Positions 46,916-56,900 of a DNA stretch of 64,000 nt are shown one piece after another. This stretch comes from an uncultured Ruminococcus sp. (GTDB lineage: Bacteria; Bacillota; Clostridia; Oscillospirales; Ruminococcaceae), in contig CAJTYV010000018.1 of assembly GCA_910584195.1 (NCBI GenBank), forward strand, positions 1 to 64,000, read 5' to 3'. Numbering within the stretch: position 1 is the stretch's first letter; every line of letters begins with the position of its first letter. The notes under the pieces are model-generated. The model had not been told where the DNA came from. It saw nothing but the letters and a program-made list of their open reading frames with translations, and ran no database searches. The translations under genes and the position numbers were made by a program.

Positions 46916-47759
46916 TACCAATCATCTTCAACATTATGCCTCTCCGTACTACGATCCGGTCAAAGCTCATGAGTATTATATGAAGAACCGGGAACTAAAG
47001 GAACGCCGTTCTGTCAGGAAATTATCCGATGAGGGCAAGAAAGTCTGGTCCTATACGAAAAACGAGATTAAGGCTGAGAAAAAGACCAAAGTAGAAGCTG
47101 AACAGGAAAAGAAAAAGCAGAAAACTGAGGAAGTCAGAAACAACGCAAAGGCAATGCGCGAAAGAATCTCGTCTCGTTTGAAGGAGCTGAATGAGGCTTT
47201 GTCACAAAGGGCTTCATCGAAGAAAAAGACCATTGATGAAAGGAAGAAATCCGATTTGGACGAGATTACGGCTGAAACCGAGAAAAAGAAACAGCGGGTG
47301 GAAGCGAAAAAAGAATCGGAAATCGAAAAACTCAAAAGTATTCCCATTCCAGACGGTCTTTCCAAAGAAGAAAAATCCAAACGGGTTGCGGAAAGGAATG
47401 AAAAAATTGCGAAGCTCCGTTCGGATGCCAAATCGGAAAAAGAGAAGTTGAGCAATCGATCTAATTCTGATAAGGAGAGTGTCAGAACTACGGCAACGAA
47501 CAGGAAGCAGCGTGTTACGGAGGATACCAAGGCGGAAAGGGCGGATAATTCTTCAAACGCTTCGGCAGAAAGGCAGCAGGTCAGCAATGACCTTAAAACT
47601 GCTGTCGCGGCAGCCAGGGAAGCTTATAAAGCGGCAAAAGAATCTATCGACTCGACGTATGAAGAAATCTATCAGCGGGAGTTTGACAGGATTGCTGCCG
47701 AAATGCCGAAGGTGTCTAAACGTAAGAAAAGCAGCAAAAAGTTTACCAAAAAGAAATGA
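46905..47759 (+). CDS. Coiled-coil head protein with HYA tag, possible scaffold
   Basis: The protein has 284 residues. HLQHYASPYYDPVKAHEYY at the N-terminus resembles the HYG tags of neighbours. From residue 45 nearly all is Lys/Glu/Ala coiled coil (KKKQKTEEVRNNAKAMRERI and onward). Position between portal and capsid and composition suggest scaffolding or an internal head protein. Confidence 0.7.
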   Translation: MTDNTNHLQHYASPYYDPVKAHEYYMKNRELKERRSVRKLSDEGKKVWSYTKNEIKAEKKTKVEAEQEKKKQKTEEVRNNAKAMRERISSRLKELNEALSQRASSKKKTIDERKKSDLDEITAETEKKKQRVEAKKESEIEKLKSIPIPDGLSKEEKSKRVAERNEKIAKLRSDAKSEKEKLSNRSNSDKESVRTTATNRKQRVTEDTKAERADNSSNASAERQQVSNDLKTAVAAAREAYKAAKESIDSTYEEIYQREFDRIAAEMPKVSKRKKSSKKFTKKK

Positions 47760-47774
47760 AGGAGGTAATTCAAA

Positions 47775-49661
47775 ATGGTAAAGTGCGATTTTAGTGGATG
47801 GGCCACTAGAAACGATCTGCGCTGTGCCGATGGACGGGTTATCCGAAAAGATGCTTTCAAAGGGCAGAACGGACAGACTGTCAGCCTTGTCTGGAACCAT
47901 CAGCATAATTCGCAGGATAATGTGCTCGGCCACGCATTGCTCGAAAACAGGGACGAGGGTGTATATGCCTACTGTACTTTCAACGAAACAGAATCTGGCA
48001 AGACTGCCAGGGAGCTGGTGCAGCATGGTGACGTTGTTTCTCTGTCTATCTGGGCAAATCAGTTGAAACAGACAGGACATGATGTTGTTCATGGCGTTAT
48101 CCGTGAGCTTAGTCTTGTTCTTGCCGGCGCAAATCCCGGAGCATTCATCGATACAGTGATGAGCCACGGAATGGAAGCGGACGATGAGCTGATCATCAAT
48201 TACGATGAGAACATCATGCTTCATCATTCTGCCGATGATCCGGAGAAAGAGGAGAAGGGAGACCCTAAGAAAGCTAAAAAGGAAGAGGAAAAGAAAGAAG
48301 AGAAGAAAGATCCTGATCCTAAAGCTGATGAGGACGAAACAGTTGCTGATGTATGGGATACCATGACAGAAAAACAGCAGAATGCCGCATATGCAATGAT
48401 CGCCGCGGCTTTAGAGGATAAAGAAAATCCGGACAATGATGATGACGAAAACAATAAAGGAGGTAACAAAGCTATGAAACATAACGTATTTGACAAGGGG
48501 GCTGTTCAGGAGAACACCTTCCTCAGCCATGCTGACCAGGTAGATATCATCAACCTTGCCAAGAGCAACAGCGTTGGTTCTCTGCGTACAGCACTCAACA
48601 TTTATCTGGAACAGAACAGGGAGACTTTGGAGCACAGCGGTATGGACGTCGATGATGCCCTGGCTCATGGGATCGATGATATCGAGAAGCTGTTCCCTGA
48701 ATTCAGGGATGTCCGTCCCGGCGCTCCCGAGAGGATTACCCGTGATCAGGGCTGGGTAACTTCGGTAATGAGCAAGGCTTACAAGACTCCGTTCAGCCGT
48801 ATCCGTACCCGCCAGATGGACGCACGTTCCGATCAGCTTCGTGCAAGAGGCTATAAGAAAGGAACCAAGAAAGAGGAGCGCGGCAACATGACCCTGTACA
48901 ACAGGACGACAGACCCGCAGACCGTTTTCGTTAAGGATAAGCTGAACCGCGATGATATCATTGACATCACAGATTTCGATGTTGCTGCGTATATCTACCA
49001 GGATATGCGTGAGAAGCTGAATGAGGAGATTGCCATTGCGATCATGGTCGGTGACGGAAGAGTCCCCGGTGCTGAAGGCAAGATTGACGAAAGCCATATC
49101 CGTCCGATCTGGGGCGATGATGAGTTCTTCACGATGCATGTTGACGTTGACCTCAAGGGTGCTAAGACCGAGCTTCAGGGCACCAATACCGGCGCGAATT
49201 TCAGTGAGAACTACATCTATGCGGAAGCAATCATCCGTGCGGCTCTCTATTCCAGAGAGAAGTATAAGGGAACCGGTCAGCCCGATTTCTACTGCACGCC
49301 TCATCTGGTGAATATCATGCTGCTTGCCAGGGATATGAACGGTCGTCGTATTTATGATACGGTTGCGGATCTGGCAAAGGCTTTGAATGTCGGCGAGATT
49401 CATACGGCTGAGCAGTTCGATGGTTTGACCAGGGAGACTTCCAATAATAAGACCAAGGAGCTTCTCGGAATGTTTGTCAACATGGCTGACTATACCATCG
49501 GCTCCACCAAGGGCGGCGAGATCACGAAGTTCAATCAGTTCGATATCGACTTCAACCAGGAGAAGTATCTGCTTGAGACAAGGCTGTCCGGCGCTTTGAC
49601 GAGATACCGCTGTGCGATCGCTTTGGAGATGGATGTGACTGAGGCGGAAGTTGCCGGTTAA
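47775..49661 (+). CDS. Prohead protease-major capsid fusion (628 aa)
   Basis: Residues 1-150 are a HK97-type prohead protease: SLVWNHQHNSQDNVLGHAL with the catalytic-type His, then VVSLSIWANQL (Ser) and VIRELSLVLAGANPGAF. Residues 160-230 are an acidic Lys/Glu linker, probably a scaffold or delta domain. From Met234 the chain is the major capsid protein, ending LLETRLSGALTRYRCAIALEMD. A strong internal ribosome site before Met234 is listed separately. Confidence 0.9.
   Translation: MVKCDFSGWATRNDLRCADGRVIRKDAFKGQNGQTVSLVWNHQHNSQDNVLGHALLENRDEGVYAYCTFNETESGKTARELVQHGDVVSLSIWANQLKQTGHDVVHGVIRELSLVLAGANPGAFIDTVMSHGMEADDELIINYDENIMLHHSADDPEKEEKGDPKKAKKEEEKKEEKKDPDPKADEDETVADVWDTMTEKQQNAAYAMIAAALEDKENPDNDDDENNKGGNKAMKHNVFDKGAVQENTFLSHADQVDIINLAKSNSVGSLRTALNIYLEQNRETLEHSGMDVDDALAHGIDDIEKLFPEFRDVRPGAPERITRDQGWVTSVMSKAYKTPFSRIRTRQMDARSDQLRARGYKKGTKKEERGNMTLYNRTTDPQTVFVKDKLNRDDIIDITDFDVAAYIYQDMREKLNEEIAIAIMVGDGRVPGAEGKIDESHIRPIWGDDEFFTMHVDVDLKGAKTELQGTNTGANFSENYIYAEAIIRAALYSREKYKGTGQPDFYCTPHLVNIMLLARDMNGRRIYDTVADLAKALNVGEIHTAEQFDGLTRETSNNKTKELLGMFVNMADYTIGSTKGGEITKFNQFDIDFNQEKYLLETRLSGALTRYRCAIALEMDVTEAEVAG
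48456..48476 (+). promoter_or_regulatory. Internal ribosome site and start codon for the capsid half
   Basis: AAAGGAGG at 48456-48463 lies 10 nt before an in-frame ATG at 48474 (Met234). Starting there makes a 395-residue capsid protein without the protease. Confidence 0.75.
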
Positions 49662-49692
49662 TCCACAGGCATTCAAAATGGTGTAAATTGAC

Positions 49693-49716
49693 GAACCTAT
49701 TAGGTTCTTTTTTTTA
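49693..49716 (+). terminator. Terminator after the capsid gene
   Basis: GAACC 49693-49697 pairs with GGTTC 49703-49707 around TATTA, then eight T. Confidence 0.8.
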
Positions 49717-49742
49717 TGCCTGAAAATCGGAGGAGATGAGAA

Positions 49743-50087
49743 ATGAAGTTTTACGGACCGATTGGCTATGCTGAGACAGTTGAAACGAAGCCCGGCGTGT
49801 GGGAGGAACAGATTACGGAGCGTATGTATTACGGTGATCTTACTCGCAATACACGCCGGCTTCAAAGTTCCGAAACACTCAACGACGACATTAACGTTGC
49901 AAACGAAATCAGCATAGTCGCCGATCCGTTTGCTAATGAACATTTCTATTCGATGCGGTACGTTGGGTTTATGGGTGCTAAATGGAAGATTTCAAATGTC
50001 GAGGTGCAGTACCCAAGACTGATTTTAACCATAGGGGGTGTTTACAATGATGGACAGACGGCTTCTGTTTCACGAGGTACTGTGTGA
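49743..50087 (+). CDS. Head closure protein
   Basis: The protein has 114 residues; start behind GGAGGAG. GYAETVETKPGVWEEQITERMYYGDL and FANEHFYSMRYVGFMGAKWKISNVEV fit phage head-closure (stopper) proteins. It directly follows the capsid and overlaps the next gene by 41 bp. Confidence 0.75.
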   Translation: MKFYGPIGYAETVETKPGVWEEQITERMYYGDLTRNTRRLQSSETLNDDINVANEISIVADPFANEHFYSMRYVGFMGAKWKISNVEVQYPRLILTIGGVYNDGQTASVSRGTV

Positions 50088-50355
50088 AGTTCTTGGAAGC
50101 AGAAATGTTTACTTTCAGCCCCCGGAATCCGTTAAGATGTGTTACCCCGCTATTGTGTATGCCCGGAATGGAATCAAATCTACATATGCGAATAACGGGG
50201 TTTACTTATCTCAAATGGAATATTCAGTAACAGTAATAGACAAAGATCCGGATAGTCCTATCGTCGGCAAGGTAGCTTCGTTGCCTACCAGTAAATTTAA
50301 CCGGCATTACGAAAAGGATAACCTGAATCACGATGTCTACACAATATTATTTTAG
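50047..50355 (+). CDS. Tail completion / tail terminator protein
   Basis: The protein has 102 residues; the ATG at 50047 follows AGGGGGTG. RRLLFHEVLCEVLGSRNVYFQPPESVKM, YPAIVYARN and YSVTVIDKDPDSPIVGKV look like a tail-terminator fold. Its place between head closure and tail tube supports this. Confidence 0.7.
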   Translation: MMDRRLLFHEVLCEVLGSRNVYFQPPESVKMCYPAIVYARNGIKSTYANNGVYLSQMEYSVTVIDKDPDSPIVGKVASLPTSKFNRHYEKDNLNHDVYTILF

Positions 50356-50368
50356 GAGGACAAAATCT

Positions 50369-51079
50369 ATGAAACTTGAATGGGATAAAACTGGCGAGCG
50401 CTTGTATGAAACAGGCGTGGATCATGGCGTTCTTTATCCGGTCCAGACCGGCGGAGTTTACACGAAGGGTGTTCCGTGGAATGGTCTGAGCGCAGTAACT
50501 GAGAGTCCGTCCGGTGCGGAGGCTTCCCCTGTTTATGCGGACAACATCAAGTACCTGAACCTCATGTCTGTTGAGGAGTTCGGCGCTACTGTTGAAGCAT
50601 ATACATACCCGCCTGAGTTTGCGGAATGTGACGGTTCTGTCGAGATTGTTCCTGGTATGTTTGCCGGACAGCAGAGCAGAAAGATGTTCGGTATGGCATA
50701 CAGAACCATTCTCGGCAACGATGTTGACAACAATGATTACGGCTATAAGCTGCATCTGATCTACGGTGCGCTGGCGGCTCCTTCCGAGAAAGGTTATTCC
50801 ACTATCAATGATAGTCCGGAACCGATTTCCTTGTCCTGGGAGCTGACTACTACTCCGGTAGCGATCAATACCGTGATTGACGGCAAGAAGCTGAAACCTA
50901 CGGCCTGCCTGACCTTTGATTCCACAAAGTTCGACAAGGCTTTCATGGAGAAGCTGGAGGATATTCTGTATGGAACGAATCCCACTACGGAAGATGCTGC
51001 CGATGGCACCGAAGCAAGACTTCCTCTTCCGGATGAAATCCTCAAGCTTTATCAGGAGTCTACCGCAGCAGCGGGCTAA
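50369..51079 (+). CDS. Major tail (tube) protein
   Basis: The protein has 236 residues; the ATG at 50369 follows TAGGAGG. GVLYPVQTGGVYTKGVPWNGL, EFAECDGSVEIVPGMFAGQQ, KMFGMAYRTILGND and LSWELTTTPVAI are characteristic of phi13-type/HK97-like major tail proteins of Firmicutes phages. It polymerises into the tail tube around the tape measure. Confidence 0.9.
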   Translation: MKLEWDKTGERLYETGVDHGVLYPVQTGGVYTKGVPWNGLSAVTESPSGAEASPVYADNIKYLNLMSVEEFGATVEAYTYPPEFAECDGSVEIVPGMFAGQQSRKMFGMAYRTILGNDVDNNDYGYKLHLIYGALAAPSEKGYSTINDSPEPISLSWELTTTPVAINTVIDGKKLKPTACLTFDSTKFDKAFMEKLEDILYGTNPTTEDAADGTEARLPLPDEILKLYQESTAAAG

Positions 51080-51104
51080 GTTTACAACTGCATAACGTGA
51101 CCAG

Positions 51105-51150
51105 TAGGGAGTCGTACTCAGGGTGATGGGCTGGCGGCTCCCTATTTCAT
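51105..51150 (+). terminator. Terminator after the tail tube gene
   Basis: TAGGGAGTCG 51105-51114 pairs over 10 bp with CGGCTCCCTA 51135-51144 (one G-U), then TTTCATTT. It could lower expression of the downstream chaperones. Confidence 0.65.
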
Positions 51151-51169
51151 TTGAAAGGAGAAAAAGAAC

Positions 51170-51586
51170 ATGTTAAAGAAAACAATACCCTATACAGATT
51201 ACAATGGCGTGGAAAGAGTTGAGGATTTCTATTTCAATCTTTCCAAGGCAGAATCGATGGAAATGGAGCTGAGTATTCCCGGCGGTCTTACCGGAATGAT
51301 CCGGCAGATTGTGGCGGCACAGGATGTACCGACCATCATTGCGACTTTCAAACAGATCATCCTCAAAGCTTATGGCGAGAAGAGTCCGGACGGCAGGCGG
51401 TTTATCAAGTCCGAGGAGCTTTCCAAGGCGTTTTCAGAGACCGAGGCATACTCCATTCTGTACATGGAGCTGGCTACGGATGCCAATGCGGCGGCTGAAT
51501 TTGTGAACGGCATCGTACCGAAGGACACTGACGCTCCTGTGGCACAGCAGCCGGCAAAGCCGGTTCTTGCTCCGGTTACGAATTAG
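51170..51586 (+). CDS. Tail assembly chaperone 1
   Basis: The protein has 138 residues; start behind AAAGGAG. YTDYNGVERVEDFYFNLSKAE, the helical FKQIILKAYGEKSPDGRRFIKSEEL and AYSILYMELATDANAAAEFVNGI are typical of Firmicutes tail chaperones. A Pro/Ala-rich tail ends it. Many phages make the second chaperone by frameshift from this gene, but here the next gene has its own start. Confidence 0.85.
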   Translation: MLKKTIPYTDYNGVERVEDFYFNLSKAESMEMELSIPGGLTGMIRQIVAAQDVPTIIATFKQIILKAYGEKSPDGRRFIKSEELSKAFSETEAYSILYMELATDANAAAEFVNGIVPKDTDAPVAQQPAKPVLAPVTN

Positions 51587-51607
51587 AAAACAACGGAGGG
51601 CTGAGGA

Positions 51608-52153
51608 ATGCTTCGTATTAACATACCGGCTGGCGAGGAGCAATGGGATGAGGTAAATGAAATCTTCATCTATCCAAAAGGACAAACGTTACAGTTGGAG
51701 CATTCCCTCGTCTCTCTTTCAAAATGGGAATCCAAGTGGTGTAAACCGTTTCTATCAAAGAAAGAAAAAACCTTTGAGGAAAATCTGGACTACGTTAGGT
51801 GCATGACACTTACGCAAAACGTAGATCCAGAGGTTTACAGCTACTTGACGAGTTCTAATATCGACGTGATCAATCAGTATATAGATGCTCCGATGACAGC
51901 CACTACTTTTAGAGAAGAAAAAACTGGCAAACCAAACAGGGAGCAGGTTACTGCTGAGATTATTTATTACTGGATGATTGCCTTGAATATACCATTTGAG
52001 TGCCAGAAGTGGCATCTCAACCGTTTATTGACTCTTATCAGGGTCTGCGACATTAAGAATTCGCCGCCTAAAAAGATGAGCAAGCGTGAAATCTTCAAAC
52101 GTAATTCCGCTCTGAATGCGGCGAGGAAAAAACAATTAAACACCAGGGGGTGA
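51608..52153 (+). CDS. Tail assembly chaperone 2
   Basis: The protein has 181 residues, with GGAGG 11 nt before its own ATG, 22 bp after chaperone 1. LQLEHSLVSLSKWESKWCKPFL, MTATTFREEKTGK and TAEIIYYWMIALNIPFECQKWHLNRLL are landmarks of the chaperone that precedes tape measure genes. It probably binds the tape measure during tail assembly. Confidence 0.8.
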   Translation: MLRINIPAGEEQWDEVNEIFIYPKGQTLQLEHSLVSLSKWESKWCKPFLSKKEKTFEENLDYVRCMTLTQNVDPEVYSYLTSSNIDVINQYIDAPMTATTFREEKTGKPNREQVTAEIIYYWMIALNIPFECQKWHLNRLLTLIRVCDIKNSPPKKMSKREIFKRNSALNAARKKQLNTRG

Positions 52154-52158
52154 CTGAA

Positions 52159-53598
52159 ATGCCTGAAAAGAAGAAAGGTATAGATATATCCGTCTGGCAG
52201 GGAAATATTGATGCCAGGCAGATCAAGAACAGTGGAATCGATTTTGCGATTATCCGTGAAGGTTATCGGCAGGCGGTTGATTCCAGGTTTTTCGACAACG
52301 TAAAGAAATGTAAAGAAGTGGGGCTTGCCGTCATGGGAGTTTACCACTTTTCTTATGCTCTGAATACCGAGCAGGCAAAGCAGGAGGCGCAGCAGACAGT
52401 TGCAAATCTTGAGAAAGCAGGTCTTAGCAAAGAGACCATTGTATTTTTTGATTTCGAGTATGACACGGTTACGAAAGCTGCGGCTGCCGGTGTGACACTC
52501 GGAAAAGCGGAATGCAATGCGCACACAAAGGCGTTCTGTGAAACGGTGGAGTCTCTTGGATATCGTGCAGGTGTCTATTTCAATATTGACTATTACCGTA
52601 ACTGGTACGATCACGCACTTTTGGATCAGTATGTCAAATGGCTGGCTGACTGGACTGGTGAGGCTGATTATCCTTGTGATTTCCACCAGTATACAAGCAA
52701 GGGAAGTGTTCCCGGAATCAGCGGCAATGTTGATATGAACTACTATTTTGTTTCTGAAAGTAATGAGAATGTGGTGGAAGACGGAAATGCAAAACCAGAA
52801 GTTGCTGCTGGGGTGACGGCAGAACAGGTTCTGGACGTGGCACGCGGGTGGCTTGGATTTTCAGAAGCAAACGGCAAATTCAAAGAGATTTTGGATCTTT
52901 ACAATTCCCACAAGCCGCTTGCACGAGGATACGCTATCAAATACACGGATTCGTGGTGTGATGCATTTGTCTCTGCCTGTGCAATTAAGGCAGGAGCCGT
53001 TGACCTGATCGGAACAGAAGTCGGATGCGAGAAGCATGTTGAGATTTTCAAGGCAATGGGCATTTGGAATGAAGACGGTTCCGTGAAACCGGAAGTTGGC
53101 GACGTTATTGTATTTAACTGGGACGATTCTACACAGCCCAATGACGGATATTCAGATCACATCGGTTATGTGGAGCAGGTTTACGGTGATACTATCGTCT
53201 GCATCGAAGGTAACATGAACGACCAGGTTGGCCGGAGAACGATCAATGTTGGATGGGGTTATATTCGTGGATTTGCCCACCCGAGGTATGCGAAGGATAA
53301 TTCCTCACAGATTGTTGGTACCGCAAAGAGTATTGACGAGCTTGCCAATGAAGTGCTTCAGGGAGCATGGGGCAATGGCGATGCAAGAAAAGCTGCTCTT
53401 GAGCAGGCCGGATACAACTACGGCGAAATTCAGAAACGGGTAAATGTCCTTGTTAAGACAACTAAAGGCTCCATCGATGCGATTGCCAGGGAAGTGATCG
53501 CTGGTAAATGGGGAAATGGTCAGGACAGAAAGAACCGTCTGATTCAGGCAGGTTATGATTATGCGGCTGTTCAGAAGCGGGTAAACGAGCTCGCATAA
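52159..53598 (+). CDS. Endolysin: GH25 muramidase, CHAP and two CW_7 repeats
   Basis: The protein has 479 residues; the ATG at 52159 follows AGGGGG (a GTG at 52150 is too close). Residues 1-200: GH25 with GIDISVWQGNID, AGVYFN and FFDFEYD. About 220-385: CHAP-like amidase/peptidase with DSWCDAFVSACAIKAG (Cys) and DHIGYVEQVYG (His). The end has two 41-42-residue CW_7 repeats (LANEVLQGAWGNGDARKAAL; IAREVIAGKWGNGQDRKNRL) for wall binding. No signal peptide. It lies unusually between tail chaperone and tape measure genes. Confidence 0.9.
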   Translation: MPEKKKGIDISVWQGNIDARQIKNSGIDFAIIREGYRQAVDSRFFDNVKKCKEVGLAVMGVYHFSYALNTEQAKQEAQQTVANLEKAGLSKETIVFFDFEYDTVTKAAAAGVTLGKAECNAHTKAFCETVESLGYRAGVYFNIDYYRNWYDHALLDQYVKWLADWTGEADYPCDFHQYTSKGSVPGISGNVDMNYYFVSESNENVVEDGNAKPEVAAGVTAEQVLDVARGWLGFSEANGKFKEILDLYNSHKPLARGYAIKYTDSWCDAFVSACAIKAGAVDLIGTEVGCEKHVEIFKAMGIWNEDGSVKPEVGDVIVFNWDDSTQPNDGYSDHIGYVEQVYGDTIVCIEGNMNDQVGRRTINVGWGYIRGFAHPRYAKDNSSQIVGTAKSIDELANEVLQGAWGNGDARKAALEQAGYNYGEIQKRVNVLVKTTKGSIDAIAREVIAGKWGNGQDRKNRLIQAGYDYAAVQKRVNELA

Positions 53599-53610
53599 GG
53601 AGAGATTCAT

Positions 53611-53988
53611 ATGATAACGTTCAGACAAAAGGGCGACTTCTCCAAACTGACACGTTATCTGGAGAAAGTCAAATCGGTCGTTAAACTTAGCGACCTTGAT
53701 AAGTATGGCAAGGAAGGAGTAGCTGCTCTTGCGTCTGCAACTCCGGTTGATACTGGCTTAACCGCCAGCTCATGGTCATACGAAATCAAACACCAAAACG
53801 GAAGAGTATCAATTACGTTTAAAAATTCAAATATTCAAAATGGAGTTCCGATTGCGATTATTTTGCAGTATGGACACGGAACCCGAAACGGCGGCTGGGT
53901 ACAGGGGCGAGATTATATCAATCCTGCTATCCAGCCTATTTTTGACAAAATCGCAAATGACGCATGGAGGGAGGTTACTAAGCTATGA
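53611..53988 (+). CDS. HK97 gp10-like neck/tail protein
   Basis: The protein has 125 residues; start behind AAGGAGAG. GVAALASATPVDTGLTASSWSYEI and ILQYGHGTRNGGWVQGRDYI define the gp10-like family, usually encoded between head closure and tail completion. Here it lies next to the tape measure gene after the endolysin, and overlaps the next gene by 4 bp. Confidence 0.85.
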   Translation: MITFRQKGDFSKLTRYLEKVKSVVKLSDLDKYGKEGVAALASATPVDTGLTASSWSYEIKHQNGRVSITFKNSNIQNGVPIAIILQYGHGTRNGGWVQGRDYINPAIQPIFDKIANDAWREVTKL

Positions 53989-56900
53989 GTTCAACGATTG
54001 ATGAAAGAGTTGTCGAGATGCGGTTTGACAACAGGCAATTTGAGAGTAATGTTCAGACCAGTTTGTCAACTCTCGACAAGCTCAAGCGTAGTCTGAATCT
54101 TGACGGCGCAACAAAAGGTCTGGAAGGTATTAGCGCAGCATCGAAAAACTGCGATATGTCTGGACTTTCCAGCGCGGTCCAAACGGTTCAGGCTAGGTTC
54201 TCAGCGTTGGAAGTCATGGCTGTAACTGCCCTTGCGAACATAACAAACTCAGTGATCAATACCGGAAAACAGATGCTGAGTTCTTTAACCATCGAACCGA
54301 TTAAAGATGGTTTTGCTGAGTACGAGTTGAAAATGGGCTCGATTCAGACAATCATGATGAGTACCGGCGCCTCGTTGCAGGATGTAAACAAATACCTGAA
54401 TGAGTTAAATACATATGCCGACAGAACTATTTACTCATTTGCAGATATGACATCCAACATTGGTAAATTTACAAATGCCGGAGTCAAGCTCGAAGATGCT
54501 GTAATGGCTATTCAGGGTATTTCAAATGAGGCGGCCGTGTCAGGAGCAAACGCAAATGAGGCTTCCAGGGCTATGTACAACTTTGCTCAGGCATTGTCGG
54601 CAGGATATGTAAAGCTGATTGACTGGAAGTCGATTGAGAACGCCAATATGGCGACTGTAGAGTTTAAAACTCAGCTTCTTGAAGCGGCTGTGGCGGCTGG
54701 GACAGTTGAGAAGACCACTGACGGTATGTACCGCGTTCTTACTGAAAACAATCAGGGTTCTACAATGGACGAAGCGATTGACGCTACCAAGAACTTTAAC
54801 GACAGTTTGCAGTATCAGTGGATGACAACGGATGTTCTCGTCAATACCCTGAGGGATTATGCTGACGAGACAACAGACATTGGTAAAAAGGCTTTTGCGG
54901 CAGCCCAAGAGGTCAAAACGTTTACTCAGTTGATGGACACACTTAAAGAAGCAGTTGGTTCTGGCTGGGCTATGACATGGGAAATTTTATTCGGCGATTT
55001 CAATGAAGCAAAAGCCATGTGGACGGATGCCAGCAACTATTTCGGCGGTATGATTGATGCTATGTCGGATGCCCGAAACTCCATGTTACAGGGGTGGAAA
55101 GATCTTGGCGGCAGGACTGCGGTGATTGATGCGATCAAAAATGCATTCGGGGCTTTGGTCAGTGTTGTAAAACCTGTGAAAGATGCGTTTCGGGAGATAT
55201 TCCCGCCTATGACATCACAGCAGCTTTACAATATGACGGTTGCTTTGAAAGAGTTTACTTCTCATTTAAAGCTTAGCGATACCGCATCGGCAAACCTGAA
55301 GAAAACATTCAAGGGTATATTTGCCGTATTGGATATTGGTAAGCAGGCGTTTTCTGCCCTGTTCAAAGCGATTGTTCCGTTATTTGGCGGTTTCAAAACT
55401 CTTGGCGGAGGCGTTTTGGGCGTAACCGGGAGTATTGGTGATTTTCTTGTAAGTATTGATGAATTCATTAAGAAGAATGATATTTTCGGAAAATCTGTCC
55501 AGGGAGTTATCGACTTCGTTGGAAAAGCTGCAAATGCTTTCAAGGATTTCGCAAAAGAAGTAAAGGACAAATTCGATCTTCCGGATTTGGATACGATTAA
55601 GAAATCCGTCACCGATTTCCTGAACACTCTTAAAGAGAAAGTGAAAATTCCTGGTCTGGAATTGCTGCACTCCATGCTTGAAAGGGTTCATGTCAGGATG
55701 TCGCAGGTTGGCGATGCTGCTGGGGATATGAAAGGCGGAGTTATTATTGCAATCGGTGCGATGGGCGAAGCTCTTTCAAAGTGTAAATTCCTACAGTTGC
55801 TTCAGGCTTTATGGAATGGCGTAAAAACCATCGTCGGTGGAATTGCACAGGTTATCGGCGGTTTGGCGGATACGATTATTGAAAAACTGGGAAATGCCGA
55901 TTTTAGCGGAATCATTGATTTGCTGAATGGTTTATCCCTTGGCGGTATTGCGGTTGGCCTTACAAAGTTCATAAACAGTCTTTCCAATCCATTGGATAGC
56001 CTTGGCGATATCATGGAAAACGTAACAGGTATTCTTGATGGAGTAAGGGGATGTTTTGAAGAGTATCAAAATCAGTTAAAAGCTGGAACATTGATAAAGA
56101 TCGCTACGGCTATCGGTATTTTGGCGGCGTCAATCGTGGCTATTTCTCTTGTTGACAGTGATAAGCTTGCTGGTTCTCTTGGAGCAATCACGGTTATGAT
56201 GACGGAACTGATAGTTGCTATGGCGGCGTTTAATAAGCTTGGCGGCGTGTCCGGTAAAGGAGCCACAAAACTTGTTGTATTTGCCGGCGCGGTTCTTGTT
56301 CTATCGAGCGCGGTGAAAAAGATGGCAAGTCTTAGCTGGGGTGAACTGGCAAGAGGATTGGTTGGCGTTGGCGTATTGCTGGCCGAACTCGACGTTTTTA
56401 TGGCTACCTCGAAGTTCAACAAGAAAGCTATGTCGAATGCAACTGCTATGGTTATATTTGCGGCAGCAATCAAAGTTATGGCGTCCGCCGTTAAGGATCT
56501 TAGCAGTTTAGGCTGGGAGGAAATGGCAAAGGGGCTGCTCGGAGTGGGCGTTCTTCTTGCCGAAGTGGATATTTTCCTGAACACTGCGAAATTCAGTGGG
56601 AAGGCGATGTCTACGGCGACGGGAATGCTTGTCATGGCGGCTGCTTTGAAAGTGCTGGCTTCCGTATGCGGCGATTTTGCCAAGATGCAATGGGGCGAAA
56701 TAGGAAAAGGGCTTACTGCGGTTGGGGCGTTGCTTTTGGAGGTTGCGGCATTCACAAAACTCACCGGAAATACAAAGCATGTTATATCTTCGGGGCTTGC
56801 CCTGGTTGAGATAGCGGCGGCAATGAAAATATTTGCATCAGCGATGGGCGACTTTGCGAGATTTTCGTGGCAGGAAATCGCAAAAGGGCTTGTTGCAATG

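Noticed and set aside
48411..49943. 510-codon minus-strand frame opposite the capsid gene
   Set aside because: It is antisense to a clear protease-capsid gene, shows no domain, and is explained by codon bias of the sense strand.
51170..52153. Programmed frameshift joining the two tail chaperones
   Set aside because: The second gene has its own GGAGG and ATG 22 bp after the first stop, and I saw no convincing slippery site at the end of the first.
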